Positions 18,425-27,152 of a stretch of DNA of 64,000 nucleotides are shown here, in pieces; position 1 is the first letter of the stretch, and the number at the start of each line of letters is the position of its first letter. The notes below the pieces were generated by a model. That model saw only the letters and a list, made by a program, of their open reading frames with translations, did no database searches and was not told where the DNA came from. This stretch comes from Glaciecola sp041380235 (lineage in GTDB: Bacteria; Pseudomonadota; Gammaproteobacteria; Enterobacterales; Alteromonadaceae): positions 1 to 64,000 of the forward strand of contig NZ_JBGIYY010000006.1 in the NCBI RefSeq assembly GCF_041380235.1. Reading direction: 5' to 3'. The position numbers were made by a program, and so were the translations under genes.

Positions 18425-19513
18425 ATGCAGGCATTCACTGTTTCACAGATCAAATACTGCTGCTTAGCAGTGCTTTTAATTGCTTTGAGTACGTCAGTCT
18501 ATGCGAAAAATAGCACGCTTATTGGCAACATAGAACACCTCGATAGCCTGTATAAACAACAAAACTATAAAGCGGTAATTAATAATCTAAAGCAAGTCGC
18601 AAAAGCTGACATGAGCGCTGATCATTACCGTTATCTAATCTACAGCTACGCAGAAACAGATTTGGACGCTGCTGAGCGCGTAGCTGAACAAGCCATAAGT
18701 GCACTACCAAATGAACCCGATGTCTATCTAATGCACGCCAGCATTATGGGCTCTCAAGCGAGCAACTCTATATTCAGTGCACTTAGCTATGCTCAAAAAG
18801 CGGTGAACAGTTTAAATAAAGCGATTGAGCTCGCCCCAAATTCAATTGAGTATCGAGAAGCACTGGTCAGTTTTCATCTAAATGCCCCTTCGATTGCCGG
18901 AGGCGACACCGATATCGCGTTACAACAAATTAAAATAATTGAAGGCATGGACGTCATTCAGGGCAAGGTAAATTTAGCGTGGTATTACCGGACCATTGAC
19001 AATGTCCCTGCTTCATTAGCAGTTTTACAGCAAGCTAATTTAGATGTTCCCAACAATATCAGTGTGCTTAACGCATTAGCGAGTCACTACTTGTCTGAAG
19101 ATAACTTTGAAAAAGCTATTGATGCCTTCATTGAACTGGCCGCGATTGATTTAATACGACGACCATTTGAAGACGAAATCGGTGTGCTCGAAGCCTATGA
19201 CGAATCGCGTTATCGCCAGTTAAACGCGCACTACCAAATCGGACGCATTGCACTTTTGGGCAACACCAGACTTGATGAAGGGATTAGCCATATGCAAATA
19301 TTTATCGATACCCTGCAAAACCCCGATGCCATTGGCGTGATGGATACCGCGGGCTTGCCTTCAATAAACTGGGCATATTTACGATTGAGTGGCCTGCTCC
19401 TCGCAAACAATGAAAAAGTGAAGTCCATTGACGCCTTTAAGCGCATCGACTTAGACAAAAACGACAATAGCATGGCCAAAATACACAGCAAATTAAAAAA
19501 GCAGTTCAAATAA
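18425..19513 (+). CDS. Periplasmic TPR-repeat protein
   Basis: About 362 residues from the chosen ATG at 18425, which begins a good signal peptide (MQAFTVSQIKYCCLAVLLIA, cleavage likely after VYA). An upstream in-frame GTG at 18395 would put ten polar residues before it. The mature part is alpha-helical with several TPR-like repeats; the clearest contains NSLNKAIELAPNSIEYREAL. TPR proteins are protein-binding scaffolds. It lies 150 bases before a sensor diguanylate cyclase on the same strand, but a functional link is not shown. Confidence 0.7.
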   Translation: MQAFTVSQIKYCCLAVLLIALSTSVYAKNSTLIGNIEHLDSLYKQQNYKAVINNLKQVAKADMSADHYRYLIYSYAETDLDAAERVAEQAISALPNEPDVYLMHASIMGSQASNSIFSALSYAQKAVNSLNKAIELAPNSIEYREALVSFHLNAPSIAGGDTDIALQQIKIIEGMDVIQGKVNLAWYYRTIDNVPASLAVLQQANLDVPNNISVLNALASHYLSEDNFEKAIDAFIELAAIDLIRRPFEDEIGVLEAYDESRYRQLNAHYQIGRIALLGNTRLDEGISHMQIFIDTLQNPDAIGVMDTAGLPSINWAYLRLSGLLLANNEKVKSIDAFKRIDLDKNDNSMAKIHSKLKKQFK

Positions 19514-19662
19514 TTACCTCTAACACTATACTTTAGACGAATTTCATTGAGCGATGATTACATTTACTATTGCGCGGCTTTATCACAAGCTGTTTACATT
19601 ATTTTCTAGAGGCAATACTATTGCTATGTATTCAGTAAATCATCGCCTTGAAAGGACGCATC

Positions 19663-21111
19663 GTGGCCTCAAATCAGAACCAATCAAAAAGATCGCTTGT
19701 TATAAGCATAGCGGTGTTTATCGTGATAGCGGTTTCTGGCTATTTAACGATTGCTGACCTGGCAGGCAAACAAAGTCAGCAGCAGCAACAGTCAATATCA
19801 CCAGTCTTTGCACTAATAGAGCGTGAATTATTAAATCCTTTGCAAATTGCCACAACGCTTTCAAAAGTCGGTGTCTATGACGAATATTTCTTAAGCGAAA
19901 ATCCTGATCAAGCTCCCTTAATGGCACAGTTAAAAAAGTATGAAGATAAATTTAAACTGCCCTTCTATCTCGCTCATGAAAAATCACGCAAACAATTTAA
20001 TTCTGACGGACGAGTATTTGATCTCATTGAGGGTGAGGTGATCTGGTACTTCGCGCTAAAAGAACAGAACGATTATCCCGTGCAGGCTGTGCTCGGTAAA
20101 CGTGAAGACGTGCATTTGTTTATTGACGTTAGACAATATGATGACGAAGGCGAATTCATCGGTTTTGTGGGCGTCGGAAAATCCTTGGGCGACTTTTTGG
20201 GCTCGTTCCAGCAGTTTCGCAGCCAATATGGGCATGAGTTTGTATTTGTTAATAACAACGAAGAAATTGTTTTATCCTCATTGAGTGACCTATCACCGGA
20301 ACAAGCAGATGACGCGACTGCTAGAATTGGTATTAAAAGCACAAGTGATATTTCATGGTTTGAGGAGTTCACACAAAAATCGGCCAATAACTCCGAGCCC
20401 AGCGTTATCGTTAGTGATGTTCAGGGCGATCTCCTCGTATCCAAACTGAATTTAGAAAGTTTAAATTGGAGTTTGTACATACTCACGCCTTTGAATGTTC
20501 GTCAAAATGAAGTTAACTTGTCGTTCACTATGTATATTGCGGTAGGTCTGTTTTTAGCAGTGATTGGCTATAAACTACTGTATCGTATAATCGATATTTA
20601 TCTTAGCCGACTTAGCCGCAATAAAAATAAAGATGAACTAACGAACCTTGCAAATAGAGACCATGCGCGAGTTTTCTTTAATCGTGTGCGCAAACATGAA
20701 CGTCAAATTGCAATCATCATCGCTGATATAGACGATTTCAAAAAGTTAAATGCCTCATTTGGCCACAGCAAAGGAGATGAGGTACTCAAGGCAGTATCTG
20801 AAATTTTTGCGGAACAAATTAGAAGCCAAGACCTTTTAGTTCGTTGGGGGGGAGAAGAATTTGCGTTCATTCTGCCCGAAACCACAAACGCCGAAGCGGC
20901 CGTTTTTGCTGAAGGATGCAGAAAGCTCTTAGAACGGACACCGATCCAAATCGATCAACACCCCACCAGTGTAACCGCTAGCTTCGGGTATTGTGCCTCT
21001 CGTGATTATTCGGACAGTTTAGACATCATGGTTGAAAAAGCAGACAGAGCCATGTTCGTTTCGAAAGGCAAGGGGAAGAATCGAGTCTCTACCCTTTGCG
21101 AAGATAACTAA
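19663..21111 (+). CDS. Membrane-bound diguanylate cyclase with periplasmic sensor
   Basis: About 482 residues. The start is a GTG at 19663 with AAAGGA seven bases upstream. One membrane segment lies near residues 12-31 and another near 287-310, enclosing a periplasmic sensor domain of about 250 residues. The C-terminal GGDEF domain carries the active motif RWGGEEF. An RxxD inhibitory site (RSQD) sits exactly five residues before GGEEF, so product inhibition by cyclic di-GMP is expected. The ligand of the sensor domain is unknown. Confidence 0.9.
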   Translation: MASNQNQSKRSLVISIAVFIVIAVSGYLTIADLAGKQSQQQQQSISPVFALIERELLNPLQIATTLSKVGVYDEYFLSENPDQAPLMAQLKKYEDKFKLPFYLAHEKSRKQFNSDGRVFDLIEGEVIWYFALKEQNDYPVQAVLGKREDVHLFIDVRQYDDEGEFIGFVGVGKSLGDFLGSFQQFRSQYGHEFVFVNNNEEIVLSSLSDLSPEQADDATARIGIKSTSDISWFEEFTQKSANNSEPSVIVSDVQGDLLVSKLNLESLNWSLYILTPLNVRQNEVNLSFTMYIAVGLFLAVIGYKLLYRIIDIYLSRLSRNKNKDELTNLANRDHARVFFNRVRKHERQIAIIIADIDDFKKLNASFGHSKGDEVLKAVSEIFAEQIRSQDLLVRWGGEEFAFILPETTNAEAAVFAEGCRKLLERTPIQIDQHPTSVTASFGYCASRDYSDSLDIMVEKADRAMFVSKGKGKNRVSTLCEDN

Positions 21112-21178
21112 GCTGATTAAAGCTGCGTCATAACACAGCCTTCTTGCCCCCTATCTGGACTATCATGCTAACTATCGA

Positions 21179-23020
21179 CTATTCGACGCCAATAAACCCG
21201 CCTGTCTGATGCGCCCAAAGTTTGGCATAAATACCACCTTTTGCTAATAATTCAGCATGCGAGCCCGATTCAATAATTTTGCCGTCATCCAAAACCAGCA
21301 GTCGGTCCATTTGCGCAATCGTTGAAAGCCTATGCGCTATTGCAAGCACCGTCTTACTTTCCATTATTTTTATCAAGCACTCTTGGATCGCTGCCTCTAC
21401 CTCAGAGTCTAAGGCTGAAGTTGCTTCGTCCAAGATTAGAATAGGCGCATCTTTGAGCATCACTCGCGCAATCGCAATGCGTTGACGTTGGCCCCCTGAC
21501 AGTTTTACGCCTCTTTCGCCAACATGTGCGTCATAGCCAGTGCGTCCTTTGCTATCGCTGAGCGTCATAATAAAATCGTGCGCCTCGGCTTGCTTGGCTG
21601 CATTGATCATTTGTTCATCAGTGGCATCCATACGGCCATATAATATGTTGTCCCGCACGGAGCGATGCATCAATGAAGTATCTTGGGTAACCATACTAAT
21701 TTGTGAGCGTAAACTTTCTTGGGTAAGGTCTGTAATACTTTGCCCATCAATACTTATTGTCCCACTTTGGATGTCATAAAAACGCAGCAGTAGATTTACT
21801 AAGGTCGATTTACCCGCTCCAGAACGCCCGACTAAACCGACCTTTTGACCGGCAGGGATGACAATATTCAGCTCATCAAACACAGCGATAAGCTCATCCC
21901 CTTTGCCCGCATAGGCAAAATTGACGTCTTCAAATGATATTGCGCCACCGCTAACAATTAATTCCTTAGCGTTGTCTTTATCCACTATTGACGCCGCTAC
22001 GCCTAAAGAGTCGATACCATCTTGAACGGTGCCAATATTTTCAAACAACGAAGATACTTCCCACATGATCCATTGCGACATGCCATTTAGGCGTAAACTA
22101 AGGCTTACCGCAATCGCAATATCGCCAGGAGTAACGATGCCAGCGATCCATAAATACACTGAAAGTGCAGCGATGCTAAATACTAACAGAGCATTGCTGA
22201 GCCAAACACATGATTGCAGCACGGTGACTAAGCGCATCTGTGGATAAACCGTTTGCAAAAAGCCGTCCATCCCTTCTTTTGCGTAGTTTTCTTCGCGCTT
22301 GTGGTGGCTGAATAACTTTACCGTCATAATATTGGTGTAGCTATCGACCACCCTACCGACCATGATCGAGCGCGCATCAGCTTGCTTTTGTGACACTTGT
22401 TTTAGACGCGGCAACAAAGCTCTCAAAATTATGATGTAAACCACCAACCAAATTAGTAACGGCATAGCCAAACGCCAGTCTGTAGCGAATACTAGCGCAA
22501 CCACTGAAATAAAGTAGACGCTAACATACACCGCCAAATTCATAATTTTAGTGACTGTTTCGCGCACAGAAAGGGCCGTTTGCATCACTTTTGTTGCCGC
22601 CCTGCCCGCAAACTCATCTTGATAAAAAGATAAGCTTTGGCCGAGTAAATACCGATGAGCCATCCAACGAATACGCATCGGATAATTACCCATAATAGAT
22701 TGATGAGTGATCATGGACTCCAAAATAACCAACATTGGCAATGCCACTAATACCAATATAGACATTCCAATAAGCGACCATTTTTCTTGCGCTAGAAAGG
22801 TCTTTGGATCACTTTCAGCAAACCAATCAACAAACTGTCCCATAAATCCAAATAACGAAACCTCGAGCATGGCGACCAAGGCGCTTAAAACGGAGACTGC
22901 AATGAGCACCGGCCACATACCTTTGGAGTAATACTTACAGAAGGCAAAAAGGGTTTTTGGGGGTTGCGTTGGATACTCTGCCGGGAACGGCTGCGTTAAC
23001 TTTTCAAAGAATGAAAACAT
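21179..23020 (-). CDS. ABC exporter, fused permease and ATPase
   Basis: A 613-residue half-transporter of the MsbA/multidrug type. The membrane domain, with about six segments, spans residues 30-330. The ATPase has Walker A GRSGAGKST near 398-406, signature LSGGQRQRIAIAR, Walker B ILILDEATSALD and the switch histidine in AIAHRLST. It would work as a homodimer in the inner membrane. The substrate is not predictable. It stands alone between convergent and divergent neighbours. Confidence 0.92.
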   Translation of the reverse strand: MFSFFEKLTQPFPAEYPTQPPKTLFAFCKYYSKGMWPVLIAVSVLSALVAMLEVSLFGFMGQFVDWFAESDPKTFLAQEKWSLIGMSILVLVALPMLVILESMITHQSIMGNYPMRIRWMAHRYLLGQSLSFYQDEFAGRAATKVMQTALSVRETVTKIMNLAVYVSVYFISVVALVFATDWRLAMPLLIWLVVYIIILRALLPRLKQVSQKQADARSIMVGRVVDSYTNIMTVKLFSHHKREENYAKEGMDGFLQTVYPQMRLVTVLQSCVWLSNALLVFSIAALSVYLWIAGIVTPGDIAIAVSLSLRLNGMSQWIMWEVSSLFENIGTVQDGIDSLGVAASIVDKDNAKELIVSGGAISFEDVNFAYAGKGDELIAVFDELNIVIPAGQKVGLVGRSGAGKSTLVNLLLRFYDIQSGTISIDGQSITDLTQESLRSQISMVTQDTSLMHRSVRDNILYGRMDATDEQMINAAKQAEAHDFIMTLSDSKGRTGYDAHVGERGVKLSGGQRQRIAIARVMLKDAPILILDEATSALDSEVEAAIQECLIKIMESKTVLAIAHRLSTIAQMDRLLVLDDGKIIESGSHAELLAKGGIYAKLWAHQTGGFIGVE

Positions 23021-23249
23021 GAACTCTCTATTGCTTGATTGAATCTAACTATTAAAAACTAAGCGGCAGTCTACCATATACCACTATAACATTTTGTAAC
23101 GAATGGCCGTTATTGTGCAGCTCAACTCTGGAGGAAAAAACCTATTTATCGCTTAAAGTTATGCGCACAACAAATGCCAGCGCTCTGCATATATCGCATG
23201 TAAAAAGGGCCATCAAAACCCAGCTCTGTGAGCTTTGCTACTGCCTTTT

Positions 23250-23663
23250 TTACATGAACTTTTCGAGTAACTTCACAATCCAATATCCGCATATAGCAAA
23301 CTGCACTAAGAAAAATACAAAGCGAACACTGATTGCAATATTGCTGATAGAGACAATATGCACTAAAGACTGCAACACGCGGGCACCCAATAACACAAAT
23401 GCTAATCCATTGGTGATGGTGCTTGAATCGGTCGCTAAAGCAAGCAGTAAGATACCGCCAATAAATGGAAAACACTCTACACAATTTAGATGTGCTCGGG
23501 TCAAGCGCTGCCCGATATCACCTACATCGCTACCATCAGCCTTAAATACTAAGGACTTTCGTTTCTGCATTTGTGAAAATACACTGCGATATGTTGCTAA
23601 TGCCAGTAACAACAGCATTACCCAAAAAATATACCCTGTTAAAGCTAAAATAGTTGCGTTCAT
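23250..23663 (-). CDS. MAPEG family membrane protein
   Basis: A 137-residue integral membrane protein with about four hydrophobic helices. GQRLTRAHLNCVECFPFIGG near residues 51-70 matches the RAHxNxxE signature of the MAPEG (microsomal glutathione S-transferase-like) family, which includes glutathione-dependent enzymes. Bacterial members are poorly characterised, so catalysis is not assured. It is single, with 229 bases of unassigned sequence before the ABC exporter. Confidence 0.85.
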   Translation of the reverse strand: MNATILALTGYIFWVMLLLLALATYRSVFSQMQKRKSLVFKADGSDVGDIGQRLTRAHLNCVECFPFIGGILLLALATDSSTITNGLAFVLLGARVLQSLVHIVSISNIAISVRFVFFLVQFAICGYWIVKLLEKFM

Positions 23664-23792
23664 GTTTGTTCCTTTTTTGAATGGCTGGCAAATCTTTGTT
23701 AAGCATCGTATTTTTTAACCCATCTTGCAATCAAAGGTTTATAATGTGGCCAGTCGCAATTTAGCTTAACCCGAATAACCTGAGAGAATTAT

Positions 23793-24314
23793 ATGTTGTA
23801 TAAAGAAGTGACGGCGCAGCAAGCAAAGCAAATACTAGAGGCTGAAAACGCCATATTAATTGACGTTCGAGAGCCTGCAGAACATGCTTCTAAACATATT
23901 CCACAGTCACTTCTTCACCCGGTTGGGAAAATAAGTGACGCCGATATAAAAGACAAACAGCAAACCCTAATGATTTATTGTCAAAAAGGTATGAGAGGCA
24001 AAAAAGCGTGTGAAAAGCTCACCTCCGAAAATGCTGAACTTAAGGTATTTAATATCATCGGTGGTATCGAAGCTTGGGAAAGTGCCGGCTTAACAACGCA
24101 AAGCACCGGTGCCAAGCTGATGCCGCTAGATCGTCAAGTACAAGTTAGTATTGGCGTATTATTGGTAGTGTTTAGCTTGCTCTCGTTGTTTGTTTCAAAT
24201 AGCTTTGGATGGGCAACCGCGTTTATTGGCGTGGGATTGTTTATAGCCGGTAGCACAGGGTTTTGCGGACTCGGTCGTATCATTGCAATGATGCCGTGGA
24301 ACCAACGTACTTAA
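23793..24314 (+). CDS. Rhodanese domain fused to DUF2892 membrane tail
   Basis: A 173-residue protein. The rhodanese domain (about 5-105) has LIDVREPAEHASKHIP and the active-site loop YCQKGMRG, whose cysteine would carry persulfide sulfur. The C-terminus (about 118-165) forms two hydrophobic helices of the DUF2892 (YgaP-like) type with a GCxxGR-like turn (FCGLGRII). It is probably an inner-membrane sulfurtransferase, as described for E. coli YgaP. It is single and convergent with dbpA. Confidence 0.88.
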   Translation: MLYKEVTAQQAKQILEAENAILIDVREPAEHASKHIPQSLLHPVGKISDADIKDKQQTLMIYCQKGMRGKKACEKLTSENAELKVFNIIGGIEAWESAGLTTQSTGAKLMPLDRQVQVSIGVLLVVFSLLSLFVSNSFGWATAFIGVGLFIAGSTGFCGLGRIIAMMPWNQRT

Positions 24315-24342
24315 TCGCCATAAAATGTAGCGCTAAGCATCC

Positions 24343-25737
24343 TTATTCAATCTTGCGCGCACGGATGCGCTTGCCTTTTACTTTTTCTTCTCTGAACATC
24401 ATCAGGATACGTTTTACACTGCGAAGTTTGACTGCAGCAAATGATTTTTGAGCAGCAACCTGTATTTTCCCAATATCTTTAGACGGTATTTTAGCCTGCT
24501 TGGTGATTGCACCTAAAATATCGCCTTTGCTTAGTTTGTGTTTTTTACCGGCATCGATTTGTATACCAACATATGCCGGTTGTTTGATCCGATTAGCATG
24601 AAACCGCAAAGCCTGTGACTGCTTAATCGGAATATCTTCGCTAAGCTGCGCGTTAAAACCAATAAGCTTTATTTCATCACTGTCATCAATCAGCGTAATC
24701 GCAATACCCGTTTCACCTGCACGACCCGTTCTACCTATTCTATGGGTATGTATATCCAAATCATCACTGATCCTAAAGTTAATCACCATACCAACGTTGG
24801 CAATATCTAAGCCCCTTGAAGCTACATCGGTGGCAATCATTACGTTGGCGCAATCTGCACTAAATAGAATAATCGCATTGCTACGCTCAAACTGCTCCAT
24901 GTCGCCTTGTAGCTGAACCAAAGTGAAGCCATCGTCGCTTAATTTTTGGGCAAGGCTGGCCACCTCGAGTTTGGTTTGGCAAAACACAATTGCAGAATCT
25001 GGTTGGTATTCACTTAGCAAAGCAGCAACTGCATACTCACGCTTGTCGGCCTGAACTTTATAGGCAACTTGGTCAATGTTAGCGCGAGTATGCGCATCTT
25101 TTAGCGCGATTATTTCTGCATTTTTTTGATAGGTTTTTGATAGCGATTTAATATTGCCGCCAAAAGTGGCTGAAAACAGCAGAGTTTGCACACCCTTTGC
25201 TTGTTTATGCACAGCCGATAGGATCCAGTCCATTTGGTCTGAGAATCCCATGTCGAGCATTCGATCAGCTTCATCAAGAACAAGGGTTTTTACCCCACTT
25301 AAGTCCAATTTTCCTTGACTGATAATATCTAACACTCTACCAGGCGTGGCTACCACCACCGCAGGAGCATGACGCAATGAGCTCAACTGAGGAGCAAGCG
25401 CAACTCCACCAAAAAGTGGTAAAATTTTGGTATTCGCCATCTTTTTTGCTAACAGTTGAAGTTGATACGACACCTGCTCTGCTAGCTCTCGCGTCGGGCA
25501 CAATACTAGCGCATGGGGATGTTGGGCACTCGCAGGCGTTTGCGACAGCTTGTTTAAAATGGTTAAACCAAAGGCAAGTGTCTTGCCGCTCCCGGTTTTG
25601 GCTTCTACCGCCACATCTTTGCCGCTGAGCAAGTCAGGTAAACAAGCTTCTTGAGTAGCTGTAGGTTCGCTATATTTAAGATCGGTTAAAGACGTCAACA
25701 GCTCATCACATAGCTCATACTGCTGAAAGTTAGACAT
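24343..25737 (-). CDS. dbpA: DEAD-box ATP-dependent RNA helicase DbpA
   Basis: A 464-residue helicase acting in 50S ribosome assembly. The Q motif region EPTATQEACLP is near residues 20-30, Walker A AKTGSGKT near 42-49, DEAD near 155, SAT near 190 and HRIGRTGRAG near 335. The C-terminal 75 residues (SKGDILGAI to KIKGK-like VKGKRIRARKIE) match the DbpA RNA-binding domain that recognises hairpin 92 of 23S rRNA, which favours DbpA over other DEAD proteins. It follows pyrC with no gap and is probably co-transcribed. Confidence 0.92.
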   Translation of the reverse strand: MSNFQQYELCDELLTSLTDLKYSEPTATQEACLPDLLSGKDVAVEAKTGSGKTLAFGLTILNKLSQTPASAQHPHALVLCPTRELAEQVSYQLQLLAKKMANTKILPLFGGVALAPQLSSLRHAPAVVVATPGRVLDIISQGKLDLSGVKTLVLDEADRMLDMGFSDQMDWILSAVHKQAKGVQTLLFSATFGGNIKSLSKTYQKNAEIIALKDAHTRANIDQVAYKVQADKREYAVAALLSEYQPDSAIVFCQTKLEVASLAQKLSDDGFTLVQLQGDMEQFERSNAIILFSADCANVMIATDVASRGLDIANVGMVINFRISDDLDIHTHRIGRTGRAGETGIAITLIDDSDEIKLIGFNAQLSEDIPIKQSQALRFHANRIKQPAYVGIQIDAGKKHKLSKGDILGAITKQAKIPSKDIGKIQVAAQKSFAAVKLRSVKRILMMFREEKVKGKRIRARKIE

Positions 25738-26790
25738 TTAATTTACGCTCACGTTGGTCAGTTTCCAGGCAAGGCTTTCACCGGCAAAGAATGGCACAAT
25801 GTCATCACCCGTACTCAAGGTAACCAATTCAGGAACAGACCATGTTTGCTGACTCAAAGTTATGGTCCCCGTATTTCTTTTCAAACCATAAAAATCTGGA
25901 CCAAAATGGCTAGCAAAACCTTCCAACTTCTCAATTACCCCAAGGTCATCAAATACTTTTGCATACAGCTCAATTGCGCTCCAAGCGCTGTAACAACCAG
26001 CACAACCACAGGCCGACTCCTTTTTGTGTTTTTCGTGAGGCGCTGAATCGGTGCCTAAAAAAAACTTTGGCGAGCCACTTTGTACAACCGCTCTTAAGGC
26101 CTGTTGATGGGTGTTTCGTTTTAATACCGGTAAACAATAGTTATGTGGACGTACTCCACCAACCAATAAATCGTTGCGATTGAGTAACAAGTGCTGCGGC
26201 GTAATAGTTGCAGCGACATTGTCAGAGGCACTTAGTACAAAATCTGCAGCATCTTTCGTGGTGATGTGCTCAAACACTACTTTTAGGCCTGGGAAACTGT
26301 CGGTAATGTCTTTCAGATAACGATCAATAAAAACTTTTTCGCGATCAAAAATATCTATTTCACCGTCTGTTACTTCGCCGTGTATTAGCAATAACATCCC
26401 AACTTCCTGCATTGCTTCAAACACCGGATACAAAGACCTTATACCCTTTACAGCCGCATCCGAGTTAGTCGTAGCTCCAGCAGGGTAAAGTTTACTCGCC
26501 ACGATGCCATTGGCTTTCGCTTTTTTAATTTCATCGGCGGTGGTGTCATTGGTTAAGTAAAGCGTAACTAATGGCTCAAATAATCCGTTTTTAGGCGCAG
26601 CATCTAAAATTCTTGCTTTATAAGCGAGGGCCATCTCGGTGGTAGTAACAGGAGGCACTAAATTAGGCATCACGATGGCACGTCGAAAACAGCGGGCAGT
26701 GGCCGGCACAGTCTCTTTAAGCATTTCGCCGTCACGAAAATGCAGATGCCAATCGTCGGGGGTCTGAATGGTAAGCGTATTATTCATCAA
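25738..26790 (-). CDS. pyrC: Dihydroorotase
   Basis: A 350-residue class II dihydroorotase, catalysing the cyclisation of carbamoyl aspartate to dihydroorotate in pyrimidine synthesis. Zinc ligands are visible in DWHLHFRDG (residues 12-20). The carboxylated lysine lies in ASKLYPAGATTNS (about 100-112), with further ligands in LLIHGEV, FEHITT and LGTDSAPHEKHKK. Length matches E. coli PyrC (348). ATG-ATG doubles the possible start by one codon. It is the promoter-proximal gene of a pyrC-dbpA pair. Confidence 0.96.
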   Translation of the reverse strand: MMNNTLTIQTPDDWHLHFRDGEMLKETVPATARCFRRAIVMPNLVPPVTTTEMALAYKARILDAAPKNGLFEPLVTLYLTNDTTADEIKKAKANGIVASKLYPAGATTNSDAAVKGIRSLYPVFEAMQEVGMLLLIHGEVTDGEIDIFDREKVFIDRYLKDITDSFPGLKVVFEHITTKDAADFVLSASDNVAATITPQHLLLNRNDLLVGGVRPHNYCLPVLKRNTHQQALRAVVQSGSPKFFLGTDSAPHEKHKKESACGCAGCYSAWSAIELYAKVFDDLGVIEKLEGFASHFGPDFYGLKRNTGTITLSQQTWSVPELVTLSTGDDIVPFFAGESLAWKLTNVSVN

Positions 26791-27152
26791 TTGTCATTTC
26801 AAAAGCTAAACTGTGTGTATTATGCCTCAAAATGGCAAAAGACGCATAACTTCACTTACTTTGTTATCACTTTTTGGAAAATAGGCATACATCTAGCGTG
26901 CTCTTAAATGACCTTTGCGTCTGACTTAATTACATGCCTATACCATCCACGATGTTACTGTAATATAGTGTGACTCTCACTGATGATGAATTTAGTAAAA
27001 CTAATATCACTATATGTAAAACCGCAGTTCAGCGCTTAGCTGCAGCTTTGTGCGCCATACAGTGAAAGTAAATACACATAGGCTCGGTCTTTTTGTACAC
27101 TGGCAATAGTGTATCTACTAGATAATCATGCGCCAAACGTAGGCGCAGCAAT
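26791..27152. other. Intergenic region, no gene seen
   Basis: These 362 bases between divergent pyrC and olsF hold no convincing reading frame or RNA gene. A 7-base inverted repeat (TATAGTG/CACTATA) spans about 60 bases near 26960-27017. The promoters of both genes must lie here, but I saw no strong consensus. A Pho-box-like stretch was considered and not accepted. Confidence 0.4.

Noticed and set aside
23113..23718. A 201-codon plus-strand frame over the MAPEG gene
   Set aside because: The minus strand encodes a clear MAPEG protein with its signature motif; the plus frame is a shadow.
26940..26980. Pho-box-like sequence upstream of olsF
   Set aside because: Only part of CTGTCATAWAWCTGTCAY matches and the second half is out of register by one base; not good enough to call.
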